Source of the DNA: Planctomycetaceae bacterium
GTDB taxonomy: Bacteria; Planctomycetota; Planctomycetia; Pirellulales; Thermoguttaceae
Length of the DNA stretch: 32,252 nt
Assembly (NCBI GenBank): GCA_009778035.1
Contig: WRKP01000029.1
Coordinates: 1-32,252, forward strand
Reading direction: 5' to 3'
The notes under the pieces: generated by a model
The model's database searches: none
What the model was told of the DNA's origin: nothing
Seen by the model: the letters and a program-made list of their open reading frames with translations, nothing else
Part shown: positions 6,698 to 13,406 of the stretch, one piece after another
Numbering within the stretch: the first letter of the stretch is position 1
Layout of the letters: each line of letters begins with the position of its first letter
Translations under genes and position numbers: made by a program

Positions 6698-6770
6698 TGT
6701 GTGTTATTTTAGAAATTGAAGTAGCAGCGGTGCTTATTTTAATTTGCAGCGAAAGCTAAAATAATGGGAG

Positions 6771-6826
6771 CTCTACCAATTTGGAGTCGAACTCTACTAA
6801 TTTGCCAGGACAAATTGGTAGAGTTC
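6771..6826 (+). repeat. Three-arm inverted repeat that can form two exclusive hairpins
   Basis: CTCTACCAATTTG at 6771-6783, CTCTACTAATTTG at 6792-6804 and the reverse complement CAAATTGGTAGAG at 6811-6823 form a set. The nearest pair gives a 16 bp stem (6789-6804 with 6811-6826, one U-G wobble, loop CCAGGA). The first and third arms also pair perfectly over 13 bp. Just upstream, TTATTTTA and TAAAATAA (about 6735-6764) form another small stem. The wider stretch 6698-7050 has no gene I can support. Confidence 0.6.
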
Positions 6827-6893
6827 CGCTTTGCACCCGGCGACACCGGCAGGAACCGGATTTTGTGCCGACAAGGATAAATGTCAAATACGC

Positions 6894-7004
6894 CGTCCGT
6901 TTTTTGTCCGGTAGAAATATGCCTATTTTTCAAGGGTTACACCGTGTTTTGTCGAGTCAAAAGATGTAAGACAGGCCTAAAAGACGTCCGATTTTTGTCC
7001 GGTT
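6894..7004 (+). repeat. Pair of 20-base direct repeats
   Basis: The 20-mers CGTCCGTTTTTTGTCCGGTA (6894-6913) and CGTCCGATTTTTGTCCGGTT (6985-7004) differ at two positions and start 91 bases apart. A looser copy (CCGGATTTTGTGCCG) occurs near 6857. They are in the gene-free stretch between the phage-like arm and the transposase remnant. The function is unknown. Confidence 0.45.
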
Positions 7005-7012
7005 CGGCAGCG

Positions 7013-7036
7013 AATAAAAAAACCGCCCGAAGGCGG
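7013..7036 (-). terminator. Intrinsic terminator of the minus-strand transposase remnant
   Basis: Read on the minus strand, GCCGCC-TTCG-GGCGG is followed by TTTTTTTATT: a GC stem with a stable TTCG loop and a U run. It begins 15 bases after the stop codon of the 7051-7305 frame. Confidence 0.8.
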
Positions 7037-7050
7037 CAGCGTTCATTTTT

Positions 7051-7305
7051 CTAAAATCCTGACGATTTCTGACCGACCGCGGCGGAGTGCTGGCAAAACG
7101 GGAGCAGCGCGTCCTCGAAGTTTTGGAGCCAAAATGCATGGGAAATAGCATGTGTTTTCCGAAATAGTGTTAAAATTCCCGTGTTTTTGGCATGGTTGGG
7201 CTCCCCTTCACGGAAGTCGATTGCCGACTGCTCGTTCGGGAAACGCTCTATCATTTCGCAAGTCGAAAGGAGTTTGGCAGGTGGTGTTTTCGGTTTTTTC
7301 GTCAT
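7051..7305 (-). pseudogene. IS1595-like transposase N-terminal remnant
   Basis: The frame starts at ATG 7305 behind a strong ribosome site (AAAGGAGAGCGATT). It encodes 84 residues. The part LLSTCEMIERFPNEQSAIDF closely resembles the N terminus of IS1595/ISXO2 transposases (ERFPDEE-A-D-L), which is normally followed by RWPNG-CPHCG and a zinc-binding domain. Here the following sequence (REGEPNHAKNTGILTLF) has no Cys pairs, and the DDE/N catalytic domain is missing, so the element is truncated or decayed. A small standalone protein with an unrelated function cannot be excluded, because the start signals and terminator look intact. It marks the border between the left arm and the chromosomal block. 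Confidence 0.45.
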
Positions 7306-7490
7306 AATCGCTCTCCTTTCCGTGAGCGTGATTGCTCCCAAAAATCACACTAAATTTGCTACATTCTTAATTCCATTACAGGCAATACCATTTTGCGGGA
7401 TAAGTGCCAACCCTGGTATTGACTATTGTGTTGACCAAACTTGACTGAAATCTCGATTTAAGATTAAATGGTTAATTATGGGAGCAGATG

Positions 7491-8069
7491 CTATTTGATA
7501 TACGTTGCCATCCCCTTCTGAAAAGCCGCTATGTTCACATCAATGTGTTCCTTCTTGACGCTTCGCCTGATGGCAGTTTCCCAGGCATCCTTCGGCAATT
7601 CTAAAAATGCCGAAATCGCCCCAAGCAACACAATGTTTGCCGTCTTGACGTTGCCGAGTTCGGTTGCCAAATCAAGGGCTTGCACATACAAAAGTCTCGG
7701 AAAAAATCTTGCAAGCAGTTGCTCATCCACGTCGGGATAGGGCGTCTGCCCTGTCGATGCGGTAATCGGCACAATTTTTTGATCCGAGATGACGGCCATC
7801 CCGTCTTCGGCAAGATAATCAATGTACCGCAAACATTCGATTCGTTCGAGCGAGCCGAGTACTTTAGCGGTTCCTTTCGGCACGAGGGGACTGAAAACTT
7901 CTTTTCCATATCGGATTTGTGCGATAACGGAACCGCCGCGTTGTGCCATCCCATGTACTTCGTTTGTTTTCACATCGAATCCCGCCGCGACGGCGGCTTG
8001 TGCGACGATTTCACTGGCCAACAAAATTCCCTGCCCTCCGACTCCTGCTAAAACTACGCTCACTGTCAT
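7491..8069 (-). CDS. iorB: Indolepyruvate:ferredoxin oxidoreductase, beta subunit
   Basis: A 192-residue protein of the 2-oxoacid:ferredoxin oxidoreductase gamma/IorB family. It starts MTVSVVLAGVGGQGILLASEI, the family glycine-rich motif, followed by NEVHGMAQRGGSVIAQIRYG, the second conserved block. IorB works with the large thiamine-diphosphate subunit IorA to oxidise aryl pyruvates, or the reverse, with ferredoxin. Length and motifs fit well. Two Met codons lie upstream (8078 and 8192), but the one at 8078 overlaps the -10 box, so 8069 is chosen: a promoter -10 ends 7 bases before it (leaderless). No iorA is present in the window, which is unusual because the two genes are commonly adjacent. 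Confidence 0.85.
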   Translation of the reverse strand: MTVSVVLAGVGGQGILLASEIVAQAAVAAGFDVKTNEVHGMAQRGGSVIAQIRYGKEVFSPLVPKGTAKVLGSLERIECLRYIDYLAEDGMAVISDQKIVPITASTGQTPYPDVDEQLLARFFPRLLYVQALDLATELGNVKTANIVLLGAISAFLELPKDAWETAIRRSVKKEHIDVNIAAFQKGMATYIK

Positions 8070-8076
8070 ACGGGAC

Positions 8077-8105
8077 ATTGTACTGTATGGGATAACAAAA
8101 GGCAA
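8077..8105 (-). promoter_or_regulatory. Sigma-70 promoter of iorB, leaderless type
   Basis: On the minus strand, TTGCCT (8100-8105) and TACAAT (8077-8082) are 17 bases apart. The -10 ends 7 bases before ATG 8067-8069, so the transcript should begin at or next to the start codon. Confidence 0.7.
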
Positions 8106-8271
8106 GCGAGCCCGGCTACAAATTCGCAATAGGCAACGGACGGCCCCCCTTGCACGGAACGCAAAAGCCGATACAATGACGCCGTTCTCCATCGCAAAAA
8201 CCGTAAAGTATCAGGAACAATAGCCGGATGGGCGTATAATTTCTCTCCCAAGAAACTCTCTTTTCCCGCCG

Positions 8272-9663
8272 ATGGCCAATCAGGCCGCTCGGACGGTGTC
8301 CGTCCCTATATTCCAACAATCCAAATACTTTATGTCTATCGAACTGTCCGTTGATACCCTCGCACGAACCGAAAGCATCGCCCAAGAGTCGGCAATCCTC
8401 GTCGGCGTCTACCTCGAAGGAGAAGGCAAAAATACTTCTCCGCTCGCCGAACTCGCCGGCCTGGCCGAAGCCGCTGGCGTCCACGAAGTCGGCCGTATCA
8501 CCCAACGCCGACAAAAACCCGAAGGTGCAACCTATATCGGCAGCGGAAAACTTGCCGAACTCAAAGAACTGATTGATGCAACCGATGCCGACATCGTTGT
8601 CTTCGATAACAATTTGGCACCAAGCCAAACCAAAAACCTTGAGCAGGAACTCAAAGTCAAAGTCATCGACCGCACCGAGTTGATTCTCGATATTTTCGCG
8701 TCCCGAGCACAAACATTGGAAGCCCGACTCGCCGTGGAACTTGCCCAACTCGAATACGCCATGCCTCGCCTCAAAAGGATGTGGACTCACCTCGAACGGC
8801 AAGCAGTCGGCGGCGTCGGTCTGCGAGGCCCCGGTGAAAAACAACTCGAAGTTGACCGCCGGTTGGCCCAAAAACGCATTCTCGACCTCAAGTCCGAACT
8901 CCGGCAAATCCAAAATCGCCGACAGCGTGAAGTTGCCGCCCGAAAACAGTCCCGAACGCTGTCGCTCGTCGGCTATACCAATGCTGGCAAGAGCACATTG
9001 CTCAACCGCCTGACCGATTCCGATGTGTATGTCAAGGATCAACTCTTTGCGACCTTGGACACGCGGACACGCCGTTGGAGCCTGCCGGGTTGGGGGCCGG
9101 TGTTGATCAGCGATACGGTGGGTTTCATCAAGAATTTGCCGCACCACCTCGTTGCCAGTTTTCGGGCGACGCTTGAAGAGGCGAACCAAGCGGACTTGCT
9201 GTTGCACGTTGCCGATGCGTCGAGTGCGGAGGTTCACGAACAGATTGCGGCAGTCTATGAAGTGCTGACCGATTTAGGCATTCGGGAAAAGGACACGCTT
9301 TTGGTTTTGAACAAGACCGATGCGTTGGAATCGCCCGACGCGTTGGCTGTTTTGTTGGAAAGGTATCCGAATGTGGTTCCGATTAGTGCGAAAAGCGGTT
9401 TCGGCTTGGATGTATTATCGGCACGCGTGAGCGAGGCGTTGAGCAAGGAGTTTTTGGATTTAACGATCACATTTCCGATAGGCAATGGGCGGTTGGAGGC
9501 GATGTTGGCAAGGGAAGGCGAGGTGTTATCGTCGAAATATGATGAAACATCGACGGTGATTCATTGCCGTCTTCCGCAGCATGTCGTCGGTCAACTGCGT
9601 CGGGAGAAGGATGCGAGCATCGAAGGCCTGCCCGCTGAAAAGGGCGATGGTTGGCTCGATTAA
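8272..9663 (+). CDS. hflX: Ribosome-associated GTPase HflX
   Basis: A 463-residue HflX GTPase, complete. The N-terminal domain (about 40-225) carries the family glycine signature GGVGLRGPGEKQLEVDRR (180-197). The G domain has G1 GYTNAGKST (234-242), G3 DTVG (281-284), G4 NKTD (347-350) and G5 SAK (372-374). HflX binds the 50S subunit and splits stalled or hibernating ribosomes after stress. The start is uncertain: ATG 8272 or ATG 8332 (21st codon, MSIELSVDTLARTES), and neither has a ribosome site. A TATAAT at 8235-8240 lacks a good -35 but could give a short leader. It is divergent from iorB. A transposon-like repeat begins 7 bases after the stop. Confidence 0.93.
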   Translation: MANQAARTVSVPIFQQSKYFMSIELSVDTLARTESIAQESAILVGVYLEGEGKNTSPLAELAGLAEAAGVHEVGRITQRRQKPEGATYIGSGKLAELKELIDATDADIVVFDNNLAPSQTKNLEQELKVKVIDRTELILDIFASRAQTLEARLAVELAQLEYAMPRLKRMWTHLERQAVGGVGLRGPGEKQLEVDRRLAQKRILDLKSELRQIQNRRQREVAARKQSRTLSLVGYTNAGKSTLLNRLTDSDVYVKDQLFATLDTRTRRWSLPGWGPVLISDTVGFIKNLPHHLVASFRATLEEANQADLLLHVADASSAEVHEQIAAVYEVLTDLGIREKDTLLVLNKTDALESPDALAVLLERYPNVVPISAKSGFGLDVLSARVSEALSKEFLDLTITFPIGNGRLEAMLAREGEVLSSKYDETSTVIHCRLPQHVVGQLRREKDASIEGLPAEKGDGWLD

Positions 9664-9669
9664 CCCTAC

Positions 9670-9857
9670 TAGAGCGAGTTTCAAATTCTCTGGATGCGTT
9701 TTCGTCATTCCGGCGAAAGCCGGAACCCAGAGGAATCGGCATCGCACGCAGTGGCTGGATCCCGGCCTGCGCCGGGATGACAAAGTGAGCGCCGGGATGA
9801 CAAAGTGAGCGCCGAGATGACGGCTCTTTTGTCCAGTATAACTTGAAATACGCTCGA
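9670..9857. repeat. MITE-like inverted-repeat element, copy 1
   Basis: The left end TAGAGCGAGTTTCAAATT and the right end (reverse complement CGAGCGTATTTCAAGTT) are imperfect terminal inverted repeats. Inside are two hairpins built from ATTCCGGC/GCCGGAA and TCCCGGC/GCCGGGA. A 40-base core (9696-9735) is identical to 26351-26390 in copy 2. Near the right side a 20-base unit (GCCGGGATGACAAAGTGAGC) is tandemly repeated at 9771-9790, 9791-9810 and in part to 9821. No transposase is encoded. It fills the gap between hflX and the FrhB-like gene. Confidence 0.75.
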
Positions 9858-9885
9858 ATTGCAGCAATTAAAACAACAAATCACG

Positions 9886-11193
9886 ATGTCCCATACCATT
9901 ATCGAAGAAGTCGTTCAACACGAAAAGTGCAGTTGCTGCGGAATGTGCGCTGCCGTATGTCCCCAAAAACGCCTGACCGTCCGAGAAACAGACTTCGGCG
10001 AATTTTTCCCCCACGCCGACAAGGAGAAACCCTGTCCCGATTCCTGTCGGCTGTGTTTGAGCCTGTGTCCCTCCGCTCATCGTGCGTCGCCTGCGACACT
10101 GCGAACGCACCAAACCTTCGTCGGTGCCGTCTCGCAGGAATCAGAACGCCTCAAAGCCCCATCCGGCGGCTTCGCGACCGCTCTGCTCTGCCGATTGCTC
10201 GAAGAACAAAAAATCAATGCCGCCATCGTCTTAACCCCCACAACGGAACGCCCTTGGTTCAAACGCCGTATCGCAACAACAGCCGACGAAATCTTGCAAT
10301 CCCGAGGCTCCGTCTATCACGTCATCAAAAACGATGATGTTCTCCGCGAAATCCTCGACGGTCCCGAACGACAATATGCCATCGTCGCTTTGCCCTGTTT
10401 GGCAAAGGCGATTCGGCTTGCACAAGCCGTCCTGCCGAAATTGCAAAAACGTATCCGCTATGTATTCAGTCTCACTTGCGGCGGGTGCAATACCCTGCAC
10501 GTTCCCGATTTACTGACCGTCATGTTAGGCGATCGGCAGGCCGAAATGCGTTACCGTTCCAAACAAAATGCGAAAAACGCACTGGATTTTTCGATTACGT
10601 TGCCGAATGCCCCGAAAAGTTCTTCCATCAAAATGCTGGGCCCTTTTGGTTTTCTCTGGGGTAATCACATCGGCAGGTTGATCGCCTGCCGGTACTGTAC
10701 CGATGTGTTTGCCGAATGTGCCGATGCGGTTTTTATGGATGCGTGGCTGCCGGAATACATTCCCGATATTCGCGGAACGAGTTTGGCCATTTCGCGGAGT
10801 GCCGAATTATCGGAAATGTTTGCGGCAATGTTTCAAGACGGCACCTTGCAGGGAGGCACAATTTCGCCGGATAAAGTCCATGAAAGTCAGGCTTCGCTGG
10901 TTGAAGAACGGCAATTACATTGCCAGATTTTTACGGCATTGGAATCCCAAAAGAGCCGTGGATGGGGCATATCGCCGTCCCCGGAGCACCGCTGGGGGAA
11001 ACGCTCTATCGCTTTTCACTCCGATATGCGGAACCTATTTCGATACTATTCGCACCGGTTGGCGAGGAATCCGAATTGGTATTCCCGATTTTATGTCATC
11101 CGTCTGTTTTGGCTCATTTTTCTTTCGCTGGTTCGGCACCGGCTGTTGAAAAAAACGCTCCAGTCCCTGCGATTCCTGCGGAAGAAGGGTTAG
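9886..11193 (+). CDS. FrhB/FdhB-family iron-sulfur flavoprotein-like protein
   Basis: A 435-residue protein of the coenzyme F420 hydrogenase/dehydrogenase beta-subunit family. Counted from an alternative TTG start at 9859, it has C24-x2-C27-x2-C30-x3-CP (CSCCGMCAAVCP) and C59-x3-C63-x2-C66-x3-CP, two ferredoxin-type [4Fe-4S] sites. These are followed by the FrhB N domain (SGGFATALLCRLLE near 115) and the C domain (FSLTCGGCNTLHVPDLL and ACRYCTDVFAECADAVFMDAW). The TTG start would lie in the edge of the repeat element, so ATG 9886 is preferred. Many bacterial members are not F420 enzymes and sit with cell-surface glycan genes, so the substrate here is open. It ends in a basic, aromatic tail with a hydrophobic stretch (IRLFWLIFLSLV), perhaps for membrane contact. 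It is convergent with the chemoreceptor gene, 25 bases away. Confidence 0.75.
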   Translation: MSHTIIEEVVQHEKCSCCGMCAAVCPQKRLTVRETDFGEFFPHADKEKPCPDSCRLCLSLCPSAHRASPATLRTHQTFVGAVSQESERLKAPSGGFATALLCRLLEEQKINAAIVLTPTTERPWFKRRIATTADEILQSRGSVYHVIKNDDVLREILDGPERQYAIVALPCLAKAIRLAQAVLPKLQKRIRYVFSLTCGGCNTLHVPDLLTVMLGDRQAEMRYRSKQNAKNALDFSITLPNAPKSSSIKMLGPFGFLWGNHIGRLIACRYCTDVFAECADAVFMDAWLPEYIPDIRGTSLAISRSAELSEMFAAMFQDGTLQGGTISPDKVHESQASLVEERQLHCQIFTALESQKSRGWGISPSPEHRWGKRSIAFHSDMRNLFRYYSHRLARNPNWYSRFYVIRLFWLIFLSLVRHRLLKKTLQSLRFLRKKG

Positions 11194-11218
11194 CCGTGCC
11201 GTTTGCGGCTCGCACCGC

Positions 11219-13186
11219 TCAATGCCGCAACCTGAACTGGGCGACCAGTTCCCGTAGCGTCCTCGCCATCGCACTCATTTCGTTTGCCGCACTGGCCGAT
11301 TGCTCCGCCACCGCCGTGTTCTGCTGCGTAACCTGATCAATTTGCTGCAATCCAATCGTTACCTGCCCCACACCCTGCGCCTGCTCATTACTCGCAATGG
11401 CAATGCCCGCTACAAGATCCGTCGTCTGCTTCACCTTCTCCACGATCGCATTGAGCACTTCAGACGTTTGATTGGCGATCTTCCCGCCACGCTCTATCTC
11501 CGTCCCACTATTTGCAATCAATTCCGACGTTTCACGCGCCGCCTTCGCACTTCGTGATGCTAAATTCCGAACCTCTTCCGCCACAACGGCAAATCCCTTA
11601 CCGTGCTGTCCTGCCCGAGCCGCCTCGACCGCCGCATTGAGAGCAAGCAAATTCGTCTGGAATGCAATGTCATCAATCACCTTGATGACCCGCTGAATTT
11701 CCGCAGAGTTTTTCGTAATTTTATCCATCGAACTGACCATATCCCGCATCGCACTTTGCCCTTCCGTTGCGGCCTGGCTTGCACCTTGGGCTAAATCACG
11801 CGCCGAACTCGCACTTTCCGCATTTTGCTTCGTTTGACTGCTGATTTCATGCATTGAAGCCGTGATTTGCTCCAGACTCGCCGCCGTTTTTTGCGAACCG
11901 TCGGCCAAATTTTGGGCAACGCTCGAAACTTCGCCCGCTCCCGTCGAAACTTGCTCCACACTGCTGTTGATTTGCCGCAGAGTATCATTGACCCCATCAA
12001 GCATCGTGCCGATGTTGCGGTTTAACTCATCCTCATCGGTTTTTTGCGTAACGGTCGCCTGCCAATCGCCGTCGGCCAGTTTTTCCGTCATTTTGGCAAT
12101 GGATCGGTAATCCTCCAGCACCCGATTGATGTTGCGGCTGATGGAGCCGATTTCATCCCGACGTTCCAATAATTCCTTGGAGACATTCGTTTGGATGTCC
12201 CCTCTCTCCGCAATGCCCCGCAAAATGGCACCGCCGGTAATCAACGGCGTTACCAGTCCTCGAATGATCCAAAACAGGATGCCGGTGGAGAAGAGCAAGC
12301 CGATGATGGTTACGGACAGGCTCTGCCACATTTGTTGGCGAACCAGTTCCGTTTGGCGTTCCATCGGGATGCCGATAAAAATCATGCCAAACACACGCGT
12401 ATCGCCCGGATTGAGCAGGGGGCCGTACCAGACCTTCATGGGGCGACCCCGCACGTTTGCATTCCGAAATACGGGTTCGCGTTTGCCGAAGACGATGTCG
12501 TAGATTTCAGGATTATCAAGCGTGGTTCCCACGATACGTTCGCCGGTTTCCGCATTGATGAGCGTTGTTGCGACGCGTCGATCGTCGGCAAAAACGGTGC
12601 ATTCGACATTGTAATAGCGTTTGACGTCATCGACCCATTCAGAGGTATCGAGGCGATAGCCGCCGGTAACGGCACCGATGCGGTTGCCGGCCAGGTCGAC
12701 AATGGGGGCAGCAGCACGGACCGACATGGGACTGTTTGGAGTGGACTCGAAATAAACGCATCGACGGCCTGATAATGCCTCATCGACGCTTCGCATCCCG
12801 ACTTGTGAATCTCCGTATTGCTCGGGTCGATTGGTTCGGAAAATCACTCTTCCTTCCGAGTCGAGGACGGTGAAGAAAGTACATTTTCGAGCGGATTCGA
12901 AATTGACGACGAGGTTGCGGACTTGTTCCCGGTTCCCTTCGTTGATGGCGGCAATCATGCCTGCATCGACGGCAAGACTTTGAACTTGGTCGGATGCTTT
13001 GCTTTTTAGGGTATCAATATCCCGTTCAAGATGTTGGGAAATGGTGTGAATTTCTTTGTCAAAGATTTCCGTAGCGAATTGAGAGAAGGCTCGGAAGCCA
13101 ACCAATGCGACGACGGCGGCTAGTACTATGGTAATTGAGAGAACCGGTACAAGGATCTTTGCTAACATGCTTCTGGAGAAATCCAT
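11219..13186 (-). CDS. Methyl-accepting chemotaxis protein with a periplasmic Cache-type sensor
   Basis: A 655-residue chemoreceptor. Transmembrane helix 1 spans about residues 10-32 and helix 2 about 289-308, enclosing a 255-residue periplasmic domain. That domain has Cache-like features (FFTVLDSEGRVIFRTNRPEQYG; a second half GNRIGAVTGGYRLD; then VFGMIFIGIP before helix 2). A HAMP domain follows, then a long coiled-coil signalling domain whose hairpin tip reads DIAFQTNLLALNAAVEAARA and continues GKGFAVVAEEVRNLA. These bind CheA/CheW in all MCPs. No CheR-tethering pentapeptide is present at the C terminus (ends VAQFRLRH). No other che gene is in the window, so it is an orphan receptor. A promoter just upstream suggests a leaderless mRNA. 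Confidence 0.92.
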   Translation of the reverse strand: MDFSRSMLAKILVPVLSITIVLAAVVALVGFRAFSQFATEIFDKEIHTISQHLERDIDTLKSKASDQVQSLAVDAGMIAAINEGNREQVRNLVVNFESARKCTFFTVLDSEGRVIFRTNRPEQYGDSQVGMRSVDEALSGRRCVYFESTPNSPMSVRAAAPIVDLAGNRIGAVTGGYRLDTSEWVDDVKRYYNVECTVFADDRRVATTLINAETGERIVGTTLDNPEIYDIVFGKREPVFRNANVRGRPMKVWYGPLLNPGDTRVFGMIFIGIPMERQTELVRQQMWQSLSVTIIGLLFSTGILFWIIRGLVTPLITGGAILRGIAERGDIQTNVSKELLERRDEIGSISRNINRVLEDYRSIAKMTEKLADGDWQATVTQKTDEDELNRNIGTMLDGVNDTLRQINSSVEQVSTGAGEVSSVAQNLADGSQKTAASLEQITASMHEISSQTKQNAESASSARDLAQGASQAATEGQSAMRDMVSSMDKITKNSAEIQRVIKVIDDIAFQTNLLALNAAVEAARAGQHGKGFAVVAEEVRNLASRSAKAARETSELIANSGTEIERGGKIANQTSEVLNAIVEKVKQTTDLVAGIAIASNEQAQGVGQVTIGLQQIDQVTQQNTAVAEQSASAANEMSAMARTLRELVAQFRLRH

Positions 13187-13191
13187 GGCAT

Positions 13192-13221
13192 TTTATGGGG
13201 TTAGGGCTGGAATAAGGTCAA
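13192..13221 (-). promoter_or_regulatory. Probable promoter of the chemoreceptor gene
   Basis: On the minus strand, TTGACC (13216-13221) and CATAAA (13192-13197) lie 18 bases apart, with the -10 ending 5 bases before ATG. An overlapping TAAAAT at 13190-13195 would need a 20-base spacer. This is weaker than the other leaderless promoters. Confidence 0.4.
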
Positions 13222-13320
13222 GTCGTGTCGGAACGTATGAGTTCTATCGGTTAACAATGCCGAAAGTCGATTCCATCGGACATTGCGTCACCCTGTATTG
13301 TAGTCTGTTTTTTCGGTAAA

Positions 13321-13367
13321 GCAAGAGCCCCGGCGGATACCGGGAAAATTATGCCCCCCGCTCTTGC
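13321..13367. terminator. Nested hairpin between the chemoreceptor and ClC genes
   Basis: GCAAGAGC at 13321-13328 pairs with GCTCTTGC at 13360-13367. Inside this stem CCCGG at 13329-13333 pairs with CCGGG at 13340-13344. It lies 40 bases downstream of the ClC stop codon on the minus strand, where a terminator is expected, but lacks a long U run. Confidence 0.5.
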
Positions 13368-13406
13368 GCTTTTGTACCCGTTTTTGCGATTTTGCGAATG
13401 TTTTTC

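Noticed and set aside
6771-6840. tRNA-like fragments (TTCGACTCC-type and TTGGTAGAGC-type motifs) on the minus strand
   Set aside because: The T-arm-like motif comes before the D-arm-like motif, no acceptor stem forms, and the motifs are explained by the inverted repeats.
9771-9821. Tandem 20-base repeats considered as a CRISPR array
   Set aside because: The units are directly adjacent with no spacers and lie inside a hairpin-rich element also found at 26324-26470.
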